A stretch of 64,000 nucleotides of DNA. Source: Cryobacterium sinapicolor. Lineage in GTDB: Bacteria; Actinomycetota; Actinomycetes; Actinomycetales; Microbacteriaceae. The position numbers and the translations under genes were made by a program. Under the pieces are notes generated by a model. The model searched no databases. It had not been told where the DNA came from and saw only the letters and a list, made by a program, of their open reading frames with translations. The stretch lies in NCBI RefSeq assembly GCF_004403465.1, contig NZ_SOGQ01000011.1:17493-81492 (forward strand), in the 5' to 3' direction. Position 1 is the first letter of the stretch. Every line of letters begins with the position of its first letter. Shown one piece after another: positions 17,661 to 25,651 of this stretch.

Positions 17661-18461
17661 ATGGACAAGACGTTCTCCTCCGCTGCGGCCGCCGTCGCGG
17701 ACATCCCGAACGGCGCCTTCCTCGCCGTCGGCGGCTTCGGCCTGGTCGGCGTGCCGATCGTGCTGATCCGGGCGCTCCTCGCCCAGGGCACCGCTGACCT
17801 CCGCGTCGTCTCCAACAACTGCGGCGTCGACGGCTGGGGGCTCGGCGAGCTGCTCCGGGAAGGGCGGATCAGCCGGGTGATCGCGTCCTACATCGGTGAG
17901 AACAAGGACTTCGCCCGCCGCTACCTCGACGGCGAACTCGAGGTGGAACTGACCCCGCAGGGCACCCTCGCCGAACGGCTCCGGGCCGGCGGCAGCGGCA
18001 TCCCCGGCTTCTTCACCGCCAGCGGCGTCGGCACCATGGTCGCCGAGGGTGGGTTGCCCTGGCGCTACGGGCCGGACGGTTCGGTGACGGTGTCGTCACC
18101 GCCCAAGGAGACCCGCATGTTCGCCTCGCTGCGTGGCGGGGAGAAGGAGTACGTGCTCGAGGAGGCCATCGTCACCGACTACGCCCTCGTGCGCGCCGCG
18201 AAGGGTGACCGGCACGGCAACCTCGTGTTCGAGAAGTCCGCCCGCAACTTCAACCCGGTCGCCGGGATGGCCGGCCGCATCACCATCGCCGAGGTCGACG
18301 AGCTGGTCGAACCCGGCGAACTCGACCCGGATGCCATCCACCTCGCCGGCATCTACGTGCACCGCATCGTCGAGCTTTCCCGTGACGAGGCAGCCGACCT
18401 GCCGATCGAGAAGACCACCACCCGGCCGCGGCCGGCCGCATCCGTTGCAGAGGAGCGCTGA
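17661..18461 (+). CDS. 3-oxoacid CoA-transferase, subunit A
   Basis: 266 aa from ATG 17661. Family I CoA-transferase alpha subunit: [15 protein letters not shown] near the N-terminus, [28 protein letters not shown] and [12 protein letters not shown] are the conserved blocks. With the B subunit it moves CoA between succinyl-CoA and a 3-oxoacid (acetoacetate or 3-oxoadipate). Which acid is used cannot be told from sequence alone; the IclR remnant immediately upstream favours an aromatic (beta-ketoadipate, pcaI-like) role, scoA being the alternative. The start is close after GAAGGA. The B subunit follows after 2 bp. Confidence 0.9.
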   Translation: MDKTFSSAAAAVADIPNGAFLAVGGFGLVGVPIVLIRALLAQGTADLRVVSNNCGVDGWGLGELLREGRISRVIASYIGENKDFARRYLDGELEVELTPQGTLAERLRAGGSGIPGFFTASGVGTMVAEGGLPWRYGPDGSVTVSSPPKETRMFASLRGGEKEYVLEEAIVTDYALVRAAKGDRHGNLVFEKSARNFNPVAGMAGRITIAEVDELVEPGELDPDAIHLAGIYVHRIVELSRDEAADLPIEKTTTRPRPAASVAEER

Positions 18462-18463
18462 TC

Positions 18464-19177
18464 ATGCCGTTGACCCGCAATGAAATGGCCGCGCGCGCGG
18501 CTCAGGAGCTCACCCCCGACAGCTACGTCAACCTGGGGATCGGGCTGCCCACGCTGATCCCGAACTTCCTGCCGGAGGGGGTGCACGTCATCCTGCACTC
18601 TGAGAACGGGGTGCTCGGCGTGGGCCCGTACCCGTGGGAGGGGGAGGAGGACCCGAAGCTGATCAACGCCGGCAAGGAGACCATCACGGTCAACCCCGGG
18701 GCCAGCTATTTCGACTCTGCGCAGAGTTTCGGAATGATCCGCGGCGGCCGGATCGACGTGGCCGTGCTCGGCGCCATGCAGGTGTCCCGGGCCGGCGACA
18801 TCGCCAACTGGGCCGTGCCCGGCAAGATGATCAAGGGCATGGGCGGCGCGATGGACCTTGTGCACGGCGCCGAGACCGTGATCGTCGTGATGGAGCACAC
18901 CGCGAAGAACGGCGACTTCAAGATCGTGGACGAGTGTTCTCTGCCGCTGACCGGCAAGCGCGTCGTCACCCGCATCATCACCGACCTGGCCGTGATCGAC
19001 GTGACGCCGGAGGGTCTCCTGCTGCGCGAGATCGCGCCGGGGCTCACGGTGGCCGAGGTGCAGGCCGCCACCGCGGTGTCGCTGCTCGTGCCGGAAGCGC
19101 CGACACTCATCCGCACGCTGCGCTCCGCCGTGGACGACGCGGCTGATCGCGCCGAATCCGAAGCTGCCGCGCCATGA
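18464..19177 (+). CDS. 3-oxoacid CoA-transferase, subunit B
   Basis: 237 aa. It carries the catalytic glutamate of family I CoA-transferases in [10 protein letters not shown], which forms the glutamyl-CoA thioester, together with [15 protein letters not shown] and [15 protein letters not shown]. It starts 2 bp after the A subunit stop (GAGGAG before ATG), so the two form one transcription and translation unit. The C-terminal ~15 residues are an acidic Ala-rich tail longer than in most members. Downstream a hexanucleotide repeat begins within 12 bp of the stop. Confidence 0.92.
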   Translation: MPLTRNEMAARAAQELTPDSYVNLGIGLPTLIPNFLPEGVHVILHSENGVLGVGPYPWEGEEDPKLINAGKETITVNPGASYFDSAQSFGMIRGGRIDVAVLGAMQVSRAGDIANWAVPGKMIKGMGGAMDLVHGAETVIVVMEHTAKNGDFKIVDECSLPLTGKRVVTRIITDLAVIDVTPEGLLLREIAPGLTVAEVQAATAVSLLVPEAPTLIRTLRSAVDDAADRAESEAAAP

Positions 19178-19187
19178 GAGACGTCGT

Positions 19188-19234
19188 CACCTGCACTTGC
19201 ACCTGCACCTGCACCTGCACCGGCACCTGCCACC
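19188..19234. repeat. TGCACC hexanucleotide repeat
   Basis: About seven imperfect copies of CTGCAC (CACCTGCACTTGCACCTG and onward) just after the CoA-transferase operon. Read in one frame it encodes a His-Leu run, but that frame lacks a convincing start and I treat the tract as non-coding. Confidence 0.8.
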
Positions 19235-19382
19235 CGCACCGCACCGGCGGGCGCGATCTGCTCGAGACCATGTCTATCGGCGGCGGCCAGGGACTCGCCG
19301 CCATCTTCGAGCGGGTATAGCGAGCGGGTGCAGCGAGCCGTTTTGGTGCCCGTGCTGCAATGAGGCAAGATGGCGGGGAGCA

Positions 19383-20660
19383 TTGGGGGATGCCATTACC
19401 AAGCCCAACACCCGTCGTCGTCTGCTTGTCGCACTCGGTGTCGCCGCAGCCATGGTTCTGAGTGGCTGCACCGCGGGCCCGGAGCGTGCCGACCCGAACG
19501 ATGCTCCGATCGCGGCGGACATCGCCGGTCGGCTGGACTCGGCCGTGGGCGAGGCGATGGTGCTGTCGGGGTCCTCCGGAGCCCTGGTCGGCGTCTGGTC
19601 TGCCGCCGGCAACTGGACCGTCGCGCCCGGCACGACGGAAATCGGCGGTTCGGCCCCGATGAGCAGCGGGATGCATTTCCGCATCGGCACCAACACCACG
19701 GCCATGACCTGCACGGTGCTGCTCCGCCTCGTCGACAAGGGAAAGGTCTCGCTCGACGACCTGGTCTCCACCTACCTGCCCCGCATGGTCGGGGTGACCG
19801 GCATCACGCTCGGCCAGCTCTGCCAGGGCACCTCGGGCCTCGAGACCTACAGTTCCGTTCTGGCCGGGGAATTCGTGCACAACCCCCTGCGCACCTGGCC
19901 CGCGATGGAGCTCATCGCCCAGGGGCTGGCCGCACCTCGAAACGGTGCGCCGGGCACCGTGTGGGGTCCCTCGAACACCGGGATGGTGCTGCTCGGGACG
20001 GCCCTCGAGCGGGCCACCGGTCAGGAGTGGTCGGCGCTCTACGACGAGTACATCTTCCATCCGCTCGGTTTGCATGACACCTCCTATCCGCATGCCGGCG
20101 ACGAGGACCTCCCCGCACCACACGCGCATGGCTACGCGGCACAGGTGGGTGCGGACGGCCCGGTGTGCACGGACATCGCCGACATCACCCTGCTCTCCAA
20201 CTCCATGAGCGGCGTGGCCGGCGGCGTCGTCTCCACGCTGGCCGACATGAGGATCTGGGCGGGAGCTCTCGCGGCGGGGGGTCTGCTGTCCGAGACGTCG
20301 GCGAGCGCCCAGTGGAACACCGTGACCGAAGACCTGGAGGCGCCCGCGTGGCAGAGCTACGGCCTCGGCGCGGAGCAGGTCGGGCCGCTGCGCGGTCGCA
20401 CCGGATCGATCCCTGGCTTCATCTCGGCGACCCTGGCCGATCCGGACCAGACCCTGACCGTGGTGGTCATGCTGAACAATTCGAGCGCGGGCGACCAGTT
20501 CGCCCTGACACTCGCCCGGCAGTTGGCGGCCATCGTCGCCGAGGCTCCGGCCGAGGGTGACACCGAACCGTCGGTCGTGCTGCCCTGGACGGTGGAGCAG
20601 ACCCGGGCCGAGCTCGCCGCCGATGCGGCGTGCCCGACCCCGGCGGAGATCGTCGGCTAG
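19383..20660 (+). CDS. Lipoprotein of the beta-lactamase/serine hydrolase fold with altered catalytic motifs
   Basis: About 425 aa. An N-terminal lipoprotein signal is clear (RRRLLVALGVAAAMVLSGC). The rest aligns with class C beta-lactamase/DD-peptidase-like serine hydrolases: FRIG..., VDKGKVSLDDLVSTYLPR, ITLGQLCQGTSGL, FHPLGLHDTSYPH. All three active-site motifs differ: SxxK is T103-N-T-T106, YxN is P196-S-N198, and the H/K-x-G motif is R339-T-G. It may be a non-catalytic binding protein on the membrane surface. The start is unclear: no in-frame ATG is available; TTG 19383 is the only near candidate, and ATG 19390 is one frame off, so a small frameshift is possible. Confidence 0.7.
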   Translation: MGDAITKPNTRRRLLVALGVAAAMVLSGCTAGPERADPNDAPIAADIAGRLDSAVGEAMVLSGSSGALVGVWSAAGNWTVAPGTTEIGGSAPMSSGMHFRIGTNTTAMTCTVLLRLVDKGKVSLDDLVSTYLPRMVGVTGITLGQLCQGTSGLETYSSVLAGEFVHNPLRTWPAMELIAQGLAAPRNGAPGTVWGPSNTGMVLLGTALERATGQEWSALYDEYIFHPLGLHDTSYPHAGDEDLPAPHAHGYAAQVGADGPVCTDIADITLLSNSMSGVAGGVVSTLADMRIWAGALAAGGLLSETSASAQWNTVTEDLEAPAWQSYGLGAEQVGPLRGRTGSIPGFISATLADPDQTLTVVVMLNNSSAGDQFALTLARQLAAIVAEAPAEGDTEPSVVLPWTVEQTRAELAADAACPTPAEIVG

Positions 20661-20709
20661 AGGAGCGAGCCCGGTCAGCAGGCCCGGAGCCCGGGCGTAC
20701 TCTGAACGT

Positions 20710-21162
20710 GTGGATTCAGCAGGAACGACCAACGACCGCGACACCGTCATCAACCAGGTGACGACGGCGCCGCTCGACCTGGCCGCGCACGTCGTCGCCG
20801 TCTCCACCGGCTCCTGCGGGGCCGTGGTGACCTTCATCGGCCAGGTGCGCGACCACGATCCTGACGCCGCCGGGCCGGTGACCGGCCTCGATTACAGTGC
20901 GCATCCGGATGCCGGCCGTATCCTCTCCGAGATCGTCGCCCGAGTCTCCCGGGAGTTCCCGGAGGTGAACCTCGCGGTCAGTCATCGGATCGGCCACCTC
21001 GACGTGGGTGACCTGGCCCTGGTCGCGGCCGCGGCCAGCGCACACCGCGCGGTGGCCTTCGAGGCGTGCGAACGCCTGGTGGAGACCGTCAAGCTCGAGG
21101 TGCCGATCTGGAAGAAGCAGTACGAGGTCGACGGATCCACCGCCTGGGTCGGCCTGACCTGA
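20710..21162 (+). CDS. moaE: Molybdopterin synthase catalytic subunit MoaE
   Basis: 150 aa from GTG 20710, the only start near the expected N-terminus. MoaE with MoaD converts cyclic pyranopterin monophosphate to molybdopterin. Visible signatures: GAVVTFIGQVRDHD, the RIGHLDVGDLALVAAAASAHR block with the conserved Arg, FEACERLVETVKLEVPIWKKQ containing the two catalytic lysines, and the closing WVGLT. It is 25 kb away from moaD and the rest of the moco operon and is placed just upstream of the denitrification genes. Confidence 0.93.
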   Translation: MDSAGTTNDRDTVINQVTTAPLDLAAHVVAVSTGSCGAVVTFIGQVRDHDPDAAGPVTGLDYSAHPDAGRILSEIVARVSREFPEVNLAVSHRIGHLDVGDLALVAAAASAHRAVAFEACERLVETVKLEVPIWKKQYEVDGSTAWVGLT

Positions 21163-21188
21163 TCCCAGCGCCGGTCCCGCGCCGGTAC

Positions 21189-21223
21189 CGGTTTAATAAA
21201 CCGGACGTGTATCCTGTTTATTA
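21189..21223. promoter_or_regulatory. Dyad TAATAAAC-N14-GTTTATTA before the DUF2249 gene
   Basis: The arms are at 21194-21201 and 21216-21223. The left arm is itself part of the 13-bp palindrome GGTTTAATAAACC (21190-21202). The AT-rich dyad stands out in GC-rich surroundings, 40 bp upstream of the DUF2249 start, and is a probable repressor/activator site controlling the DUF2249-nirK block. The regulator is unknown. Confidence 0.5.
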
Positions 21224-21262
21224 GCGGCCGACTCGGTCGTGTCACCGAGGAGGATCCATCCC

Positions 21263-21553
21263 ATGACCGCCGAACCCATCACCCTGAGCAGCGCGCACAC
21301 CTGCAACTGCAACCATGACGACGCCGAGACCATCGTGCTCGACGGCCGCACCATCCCGCACGCGGTCCGCCACGCGGCCATCTTCGGCGCCCTGGAGTCC
21401 ATTGCGCTCGGTTTCTCGCTCGACCTGATCGCCCCGCACGACCCGCTGCCCCTGCTGGCGCAGTTGGAGAAGGCGCGCCCCGGCGCGTTCACCGTGTCGT
21501 ACGTCGAGCGTGGCCCGGACGCCTGGCGCATCCGCTTCACCCGCGCCGCCTAG
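21263..21553 (+). CDS. DUF2249 domain protein
   Basis: 96 aa from ATG 21263, with GAGGAGG 10 nt upstream; an upstream in-frame GTG (21239) lacks this spacing. The DUF2249 pattern is evident: LDGRTIPHAVRHAAIFGALESIALGFSLDLIAPHDPLPLLAQLE and the C-terminal SYVERGPDAWRIRFTR. Members occur beside hemerythrin, NO-reductase and nitrite-reductase genes and are thought to have a redox or NO-related role, but no activity is known. The N-terminus has a CNCNHDD segment (C-x-C) that could bind metal. It is the first gene of the nir block. Confidence 0.88.
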   Translation: MTAEPITLSSAHTCNCNHDDAETIVLDGRTIPHAVRHAAIFGALESIALGFSLDLIAPHDPLPLLAQLEKARPGAFTVSYVERGPDAWRIRFTRAA

Positions 21554-21576
21554 TCTCCCGGGAATCGACCACCACC

Positions 21577-22698
21577 GTGCACGGCAACGGGCGACTCGCG
21601 TTTCTGCTGCTCGGTGGACTCGCCCTGCTGGCCGGGCTCGACGGAGCACTGCTCCTGCTGGGCTTCTCGGCGCCGGTGGTGACCGCGCGGCTGGCGGATG
21701 TGCACGGACCTTTGATGGTCTTCGGGTTCGTGGGCACCGTCGTCGTGCTGGAGCGGGCCGTCGCCGTGCGCAAGACTTGGGCCTTCCTGTCGCCGGGGCT
21801 GCTCGGCCTCGGCGGCCTGGCGCTCATGTCGCCGCTTCCCGTGGTGGTCGGCCAGCTCGCCTTCGTGGCCGGATCCGCCGTGCTGCTGGCCATCTACCGG
21901 GCGATCTGGCTTCGGCAGCCATCGACGTCCGCCGCGGTGCAGGCGCTCGGCGCCCTGCTCGGCCTCACGGCCACCGTGCTCTGGCTCGGCGGCGTGCCCG
22001 TGCCCGTGCTGGTGCCGGCGATGACGCTCTACCTGGTGCTCACGATCGCCGGTGAGCGGCTCGAGCTCGCGCGCATCTCGCCATCCGTCGATCACCGGGC
22101 CGAGATGTGGATGCTGGCCGCCGGCCTGTTCCTGACCCTCGGCACCGTTCTCGCCCTCGTCTGGCCTTCTGCGGGCTACCCCGTTCTCGGGCTCGGGCTG
22201 CTCACGCTGGTCGCCTGGCTGTTCCGGCACGACGTGGCGACCCGGCTTATCCGCAGCGCCGGTCTGCCCCGGTATATGGCCGCGTGCCTGCTGGCCGGCT
22301 ACGGCTGGCTGCTCTCGGTCGCCGCCAGCTGGGTCATCGTCGGCCCGAGCTTCTCCGGCCCCGGCTACGACGCCGTGCTGCACGCCGTCTTTCTCGGGTT
22401 TGTGATGTCGATGATCATGGCGCACGCCCCGACCATCCTGCCGGCCGTGCTGCGCCGGCCGCTGCCGTACCGACCGGTGCTCTACCTGCCGGTGTTGCTG
22501 TTGCACGGCTCCCTGCTGGTACGCATCCTGCTCGGTGACGCGCGCGGCCTGCCCGCACTCGTGCAGTGGGGCGGCGTGGCCAACATCGTCGCCGTGCTCC
22601 TGTTCGTGCTGCTGGCCGTGTTCTCGGTGGTGCGCGGCGTGTCGCAGCGCCCATCCCGGCCTAGCCGGCAAATCCCCCAACTGAAAGTCACACCATGA
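21577..22698 (+). CDS. NnrS-like polytopic membrane protein
   Basis: 373 aa with about eleven to twelve TM segments and almost no soluble part. HGPLMVFGFVGTVVVLERAVAV near residue 40 and HAVFLGFVMSMIMAHAPTILPAVL near residue 270 contain the membrane histidines typical of NnrS and related heme-copper-oxidase-like proteins linked to nitric-oxide stress. I infer, not more, that it binds heme or copper and assists nitrite/NO metabolism. GTG 21577 is the start; the stop overlaps the nirK ATG by 4 bp (ATGA), so translation is coupled. The N-terminal half of the downstream NirK fusion looks like a paralogue. Confidence 0.7.
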   Translation: MHGNGRLAFLLLGGLALLAGLDGALLLLGFSAPVVTARLADVHGPLMVFGFVGTVVVLERAVAVRKTWAFLSPGLLGLGGLALMSPLPVVVGQLAFVAGSAVLLAIYRAIWLRQPSTSAAVQALGALLGLTATVLWLGGVPVPVLVPAMTLYLVLTIAGERLELARISPSVDHRAEMWMLAAGLFLTLGTVLALVWPSAGYPVLGLGLLTLVAWLFRHDVATRLIRSAGLPRYMAACLLAGYGWLLSVAASWVIVGPSFSGPGYDAVLHAVFLGFVMSMIMAHAPTILPAVLRRPLPYRPVLYLPVLLLHGSLLVRILLGDARGLPALVQWGGVANIVAVLLFVLLAVFSVVRGVSQRPSRPSRQIPQLKVTP

Positions 22699-25355
22699 AC
22701 CGCCGACTGTGGCATCGCATCACCGGGCTCCTGACTCCGGTGTGGCTCCTCCTCACCCTTATCGCCGTGCTCATCCACCGCTTCATCCCGGTCGCGCCGT
22801 GGCTCATGGTGCACCTCCTGTTCCTGGGCGCCGTGAGCACCGCGATCCTGGTCTGGAGCCAGCACTTCGCCGACACCCTGCTGCGGCATCCTGCCCCCGG
22901 CGGCCGCGTGTCGCTCGGGGCGAGGCTCGGCGTGCACACCCTCGGAGCGGTGCTCGTGATCACCGGTATCGTCGGCGGCTGGTGGCCTCTCGTGCTGGCC
23001 GGCGGCATCCTGGTCGGCGCGAACGGCCTCGCCCACGCCGTGCTGCTGTTCCGGCAGTCGCGCGGAGCGCTGCCCGGTCGGTTCGCGCCGCTCGTGCGCT
23101 ACTACATGGCCGCCGGCATCGCGCTGGCCATCGGCGTGACCCTGGGCGTGCTGATGGCGCGGACCGACATCGACGGTGGGCCCGCGGAGCGGATGTACAT
23201 CGCCCATGTCGGATTCAACCTCCTCGGCTGGGTCGGCCTGACCGTGATCAGCACGGTGGCCCTGCTCTGGCCGACGGTGCTGCACGCCCGGGTGCAGACG
23301 ACGCGCGCCTCCAATCGTGGAACCCTGCCGCTGTTCCTGGCCGGCCTCACCGTGCTCGGGACCGGCCTGCTGATCGATGCGCGTCTGGTCGCCGCCGCGG
23401 GTGTTCTGCTCTACCTGGTGGGTCTCGGAATGGTGCTGGTGGAGGCCGTGCGCCTGGCCCGGCGGTCCCCGGCCCTCACCTTCGCCGGTTGGAGCCTCGG
23501 TGCCGCCCTCGCCTGGTTCTTCGCCTGCGTGCTCGGGTTCGGCCTGATCGTGACGTTCGCACCGAGCTGGGTAGCCGCGACCGACCGGCTCGGGCAACTC
23601 GTGCCTGTGTTCGCGGTCGGTTTCGCCGCGCAGATCCTGCTCGGAGCCCTCAGCTACCTGCTGCCGGTCGTGCTCGGCGGTGGACCCTCGGTCTCGAAGG
23701 CCACGGCCGCCATGCTCGATCGTGGCGCCCTGTTCCGGGTCATCGTCGTCAACGTCGGCCTGGTGCTCTACCTGCTGCCGGTGCCCAGCCTGGTCAAGGT
23801 CACCGTCTCGTTGCTCGTCGTCGGCACGCTCGCCTCCTTCCTGGTGCTGATGCCCCGGGCGCTGCGGCTGAACCGCCGGCTGCGCGGGGCGACGGATGCG
23901 ACCACTCCGCCGGTTCCGCCGGCCCGGCCCGCTCCGTCGGTCGCCTCGGCTCCGTCGGTCGCCTCGTCACCGTCGGTCGCCTCGTCACCGCCACGCCGCA
24001 CCGGGCCGATCGTCACGGCCGTCGGCGCCCTGCTCCTGGCCGTGACCCTGGGGATCGCCATGGACCCGGCCGCCGCCGGCATCGCCCGCGGCGCGGCATC
24101 GGTCGAGACGGCCTCGACCGGCCATACGACCACGGTCGACGTCGTCATGAAAGACACCCGCTTCAGCCCGGACACCATCGAGGTGCCCGTCGGCGACACC
24201 TTGGTGATCAACCTGACCAACGACGACGATATGGTGCACAACCTCGTGCTCGCCACCGGGGTGGTCTCCGGTTCCGTCGCCCCCGGCACCAGCCGGCAGG
24301 TCGACGCCGGAATCGTGGGGGCCGACGTCGAGGGCTGGTGCTCCATTGCCGGCCACAAGGTCCTGGGCATGGTGCTCACGGTCGTGGCCGTCGGTGCGGA
24401 GCCGGTGGCCGGCGACGGGGCCACGGCGATGGACCACGGCTCCGGGTCCGCCGGTGGCGCACCCAGCGCGGCCGACGACCTCGACCTGATGCGGGAGCCC
24501 GACGCCGACTTCGTCGCCCGGGACCCGGCGCTGGGGGCGGCGGACGCGGCGACCGTGCATACTCTGACCATGCGGGTCGAGAACGTGGAGACCGAGGTGT
24601 CGCCCGGCGTCACCCAGACCCTGTGGACGTTCAACGGCACCGCCCCCGGTCCGACCCTGCACGGCACGGTCGGCGACGTCTTCGACATCACGTTCGTCAA
24701 CGACGGCTCGATCCAGCACTCCATCGACTTCCACGCGGGCGCCCTGGCACCCGACCGACCCATGCGCAGCATCAATCCCGGGGAGAGTCTGACCTATCGC
24801 TTCACCGCGACCCGCTCCGGGATCTGGCTCTACCACTGCAGCACCATGCCCATGTCGGTGCATATCGCGAACGGCATGTTCGGCGCCGTGATCATCGATC
24901 CGGCCGGATTGACCCAGGTCGACCGAGAATACGTCCTGGTGCAGTCCGAGCTCTACCTCGGTCCACAGGGCGGGGAGGCCGACGCCGACAAGGTGACGGC
25001 GCAGTTCCCCGACCTGGTGGTCTTCAACGGCATCGCCAACCAGTACGGCGCCCGCCCGCTGACGGCGAAGGTGGGCGAGAAGGTGCGCATCTGGGTGCTG
25101 GACGCCGGCCCGAACGTGGGCAGCTCCTTCCACGTCGTGGGCGGCCAGTTCGACACCGTCTTCAAGGAGGGCGACTACCTGCTGCGGGACGGCGGCAGCA
25201 CCGGCACGGGCGGCTCCCAGGTGCTCGACCTGGCCGTGGCCCAGGGTGGCTTCGTCGAGATGACTTTCCCCGAGGCCGGCAGCTACCCCTTCGTCAGCCA
25301 CGTCATGTCCGACGCCGAGAAGGGCGCCCGCGGCGTCGTCCTGGTCAGTCCGTGA
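22695..25355 (+). CDS. nirK: Copper nitrite reductase fused to a membrane domain and a cupredoxin
   Basis: 886 aa, about twice the size of ordinary NirK. Three modules: residues 1-~395, about twelve TM helices resembling the preceding NnrS-like protein; a Pro/Ser linker and one TM helix (~395-460); a cupredoxin at ~475-570 with type-1 ligands H515, C549, H554, M559; then two-domain NirK from ~620. NirK ligands are all present: HSIDFH gives H675 (T1), the catalytic D678 and H680 (T2); YHC gives H714 (T2) and C715 (T1); H723 and M728 complete T1; H813 is the third T2 histidine. The short C-x7-H loop (CSTMPMSVH) is that of Gram-positive-type enzymes. It reduces nitrite to NO, probably outside the membrane. 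Confidence 0.92.
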   Translation: MNRRLWHRITGLLTPVWLLLTLIAVLIHRFIPVAPWLMVHLLFLGAVSTAILVWSQHFADTLLRHPAPGGRVSLGARLGVHTLGAVLVITGIVGGWWPLVLAGGILVGANGLAHAVLLFRQSRGALPGRFAPLVRYYMAAGIALAIGVTLGVLMARTDIDGGPAERMYIAHVGFNLLGWVGLTVISTVALLWPTVLHARVQTTRASNRGTLPLFLAGLTVLGTGLLIDARLVAAAGVLLYLVGLGMVLVEAVRLARRSPALTFAGWSLGAALAWFFACVLGFGLIVTFAPSWVAATDRLGQLVPVFAVGFAAQILLGALSYLLPVVLGGGPSVSKATAAMLDRGALFRVIVVNVGLVLYLLPVPSLVKVTVSLLVVGTLASFLVLMPRALRLNRRLRGATDATTPPVPPARPAPSVASAPSVASSPSVASSPPRRTGPIVTAVGALLLAVTLGIAMDPAAAGIARGAASVETASTGHTTTVDVVMKDTRFSPDTIEVPVGDTLVINLTNDDDMVHNLVLATGVVSGSVAPGTSRQVDAGIVGADVEGWCSIAGHKVLGMVLTVVAVGAEPVAGDGATAMDHGSGSAGGAPSAADDLDLMREPDADFVARDPALGAADAATVHTLTMRVENVETEVSPGVTQTLWTFNGTAPGPTLHGTVGDVFDITFVNDGSIQHSIDFHAGALAPDRPMRSINPGESLTYRFTATRSGIWLYHCSTMPMSVHIANGMFGAVIIDPAGLTQVDREYVLVQSELYLGPQGGEADADKVTAQFPDLVVFNGIANQYGARPLTAKVGEKVRIWVLDAGPNVGSSFHVVGGQFDTVFKEGDYLLRDGGSTGTGGSQVLDLAVAQGGFVEMTFPEAGSYPFVSHVMSDAEKGARGVVLVSP
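23934..23987 (+). repeat. 18-bp coding repeat in the NirK linker
   Basis: Three tandem 18-bp units (CCGTCGGTCGCCTCGKCN pattern) encode PSVASA/PSVASS/PSVASS in the linker between the membrane module and the cupredoxin. The unit is a multiple of three, so copy number would change only linker length. Confidence 0.85.
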
Positions 25356-25651
25356 TCTTCGTCTGAGTTTCCCGAAAAATAGATGTGTGCGGCGTGTCGC
25401 GTTTCAGGTCAAATCGATAGGTGACCTGTCGTGCTGGCATCACACTCCTGTAGATAAAACGACTGGCCAGGGGTTCCATTTGGATTTGCAGCGTGCGCGG
25501 ATCCGCAAATATGTATTGAAATGTCACTCATACTTTTTATCCTGTGGTAGCTTTCAACCACCCCGCGTGACCTATCCGGGGGAGGAAACGCGACAGGCGG
25601 CAGTACCTGCTTCCGCGCCCTTGAACCACGCAACGAGGAAAGGGGCCCACC
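25356..25651 (+). promoter_or_regulatory. nirK-norB intergenic region with dyads and a promoter
   Basis: 296 bp, noticeably AT-richer than its surroundings. It holds a perfect dyad CAGGTCA-N10-TGACCTG (25405-25428), a second one ATTTGC-N15-GCAAAT (25484-25510), and a plausible sigma-A promoter TTGAAA (25516-25521), 16 bp, TATCCT (25538-25543). That would leave a leader of about 100 nt before the norB GTG, which has GAGGAAAGG upstream. The 24-bp dyad is a candidate operator for an NO- or redox-responsive regulator such as those at 31327 or 35037. I see no terminator after nirK. Confidence 0.6.

Noticed and set aside
19197..19382. N-terminal extension MHLHLHLH... of the lipoprotein
   Set aside because: It is a translation of the TGCACC hexamer repeat, lacks a ribosome-binding site, and would bury the lipoprotein signal sequence 70 residues inside.
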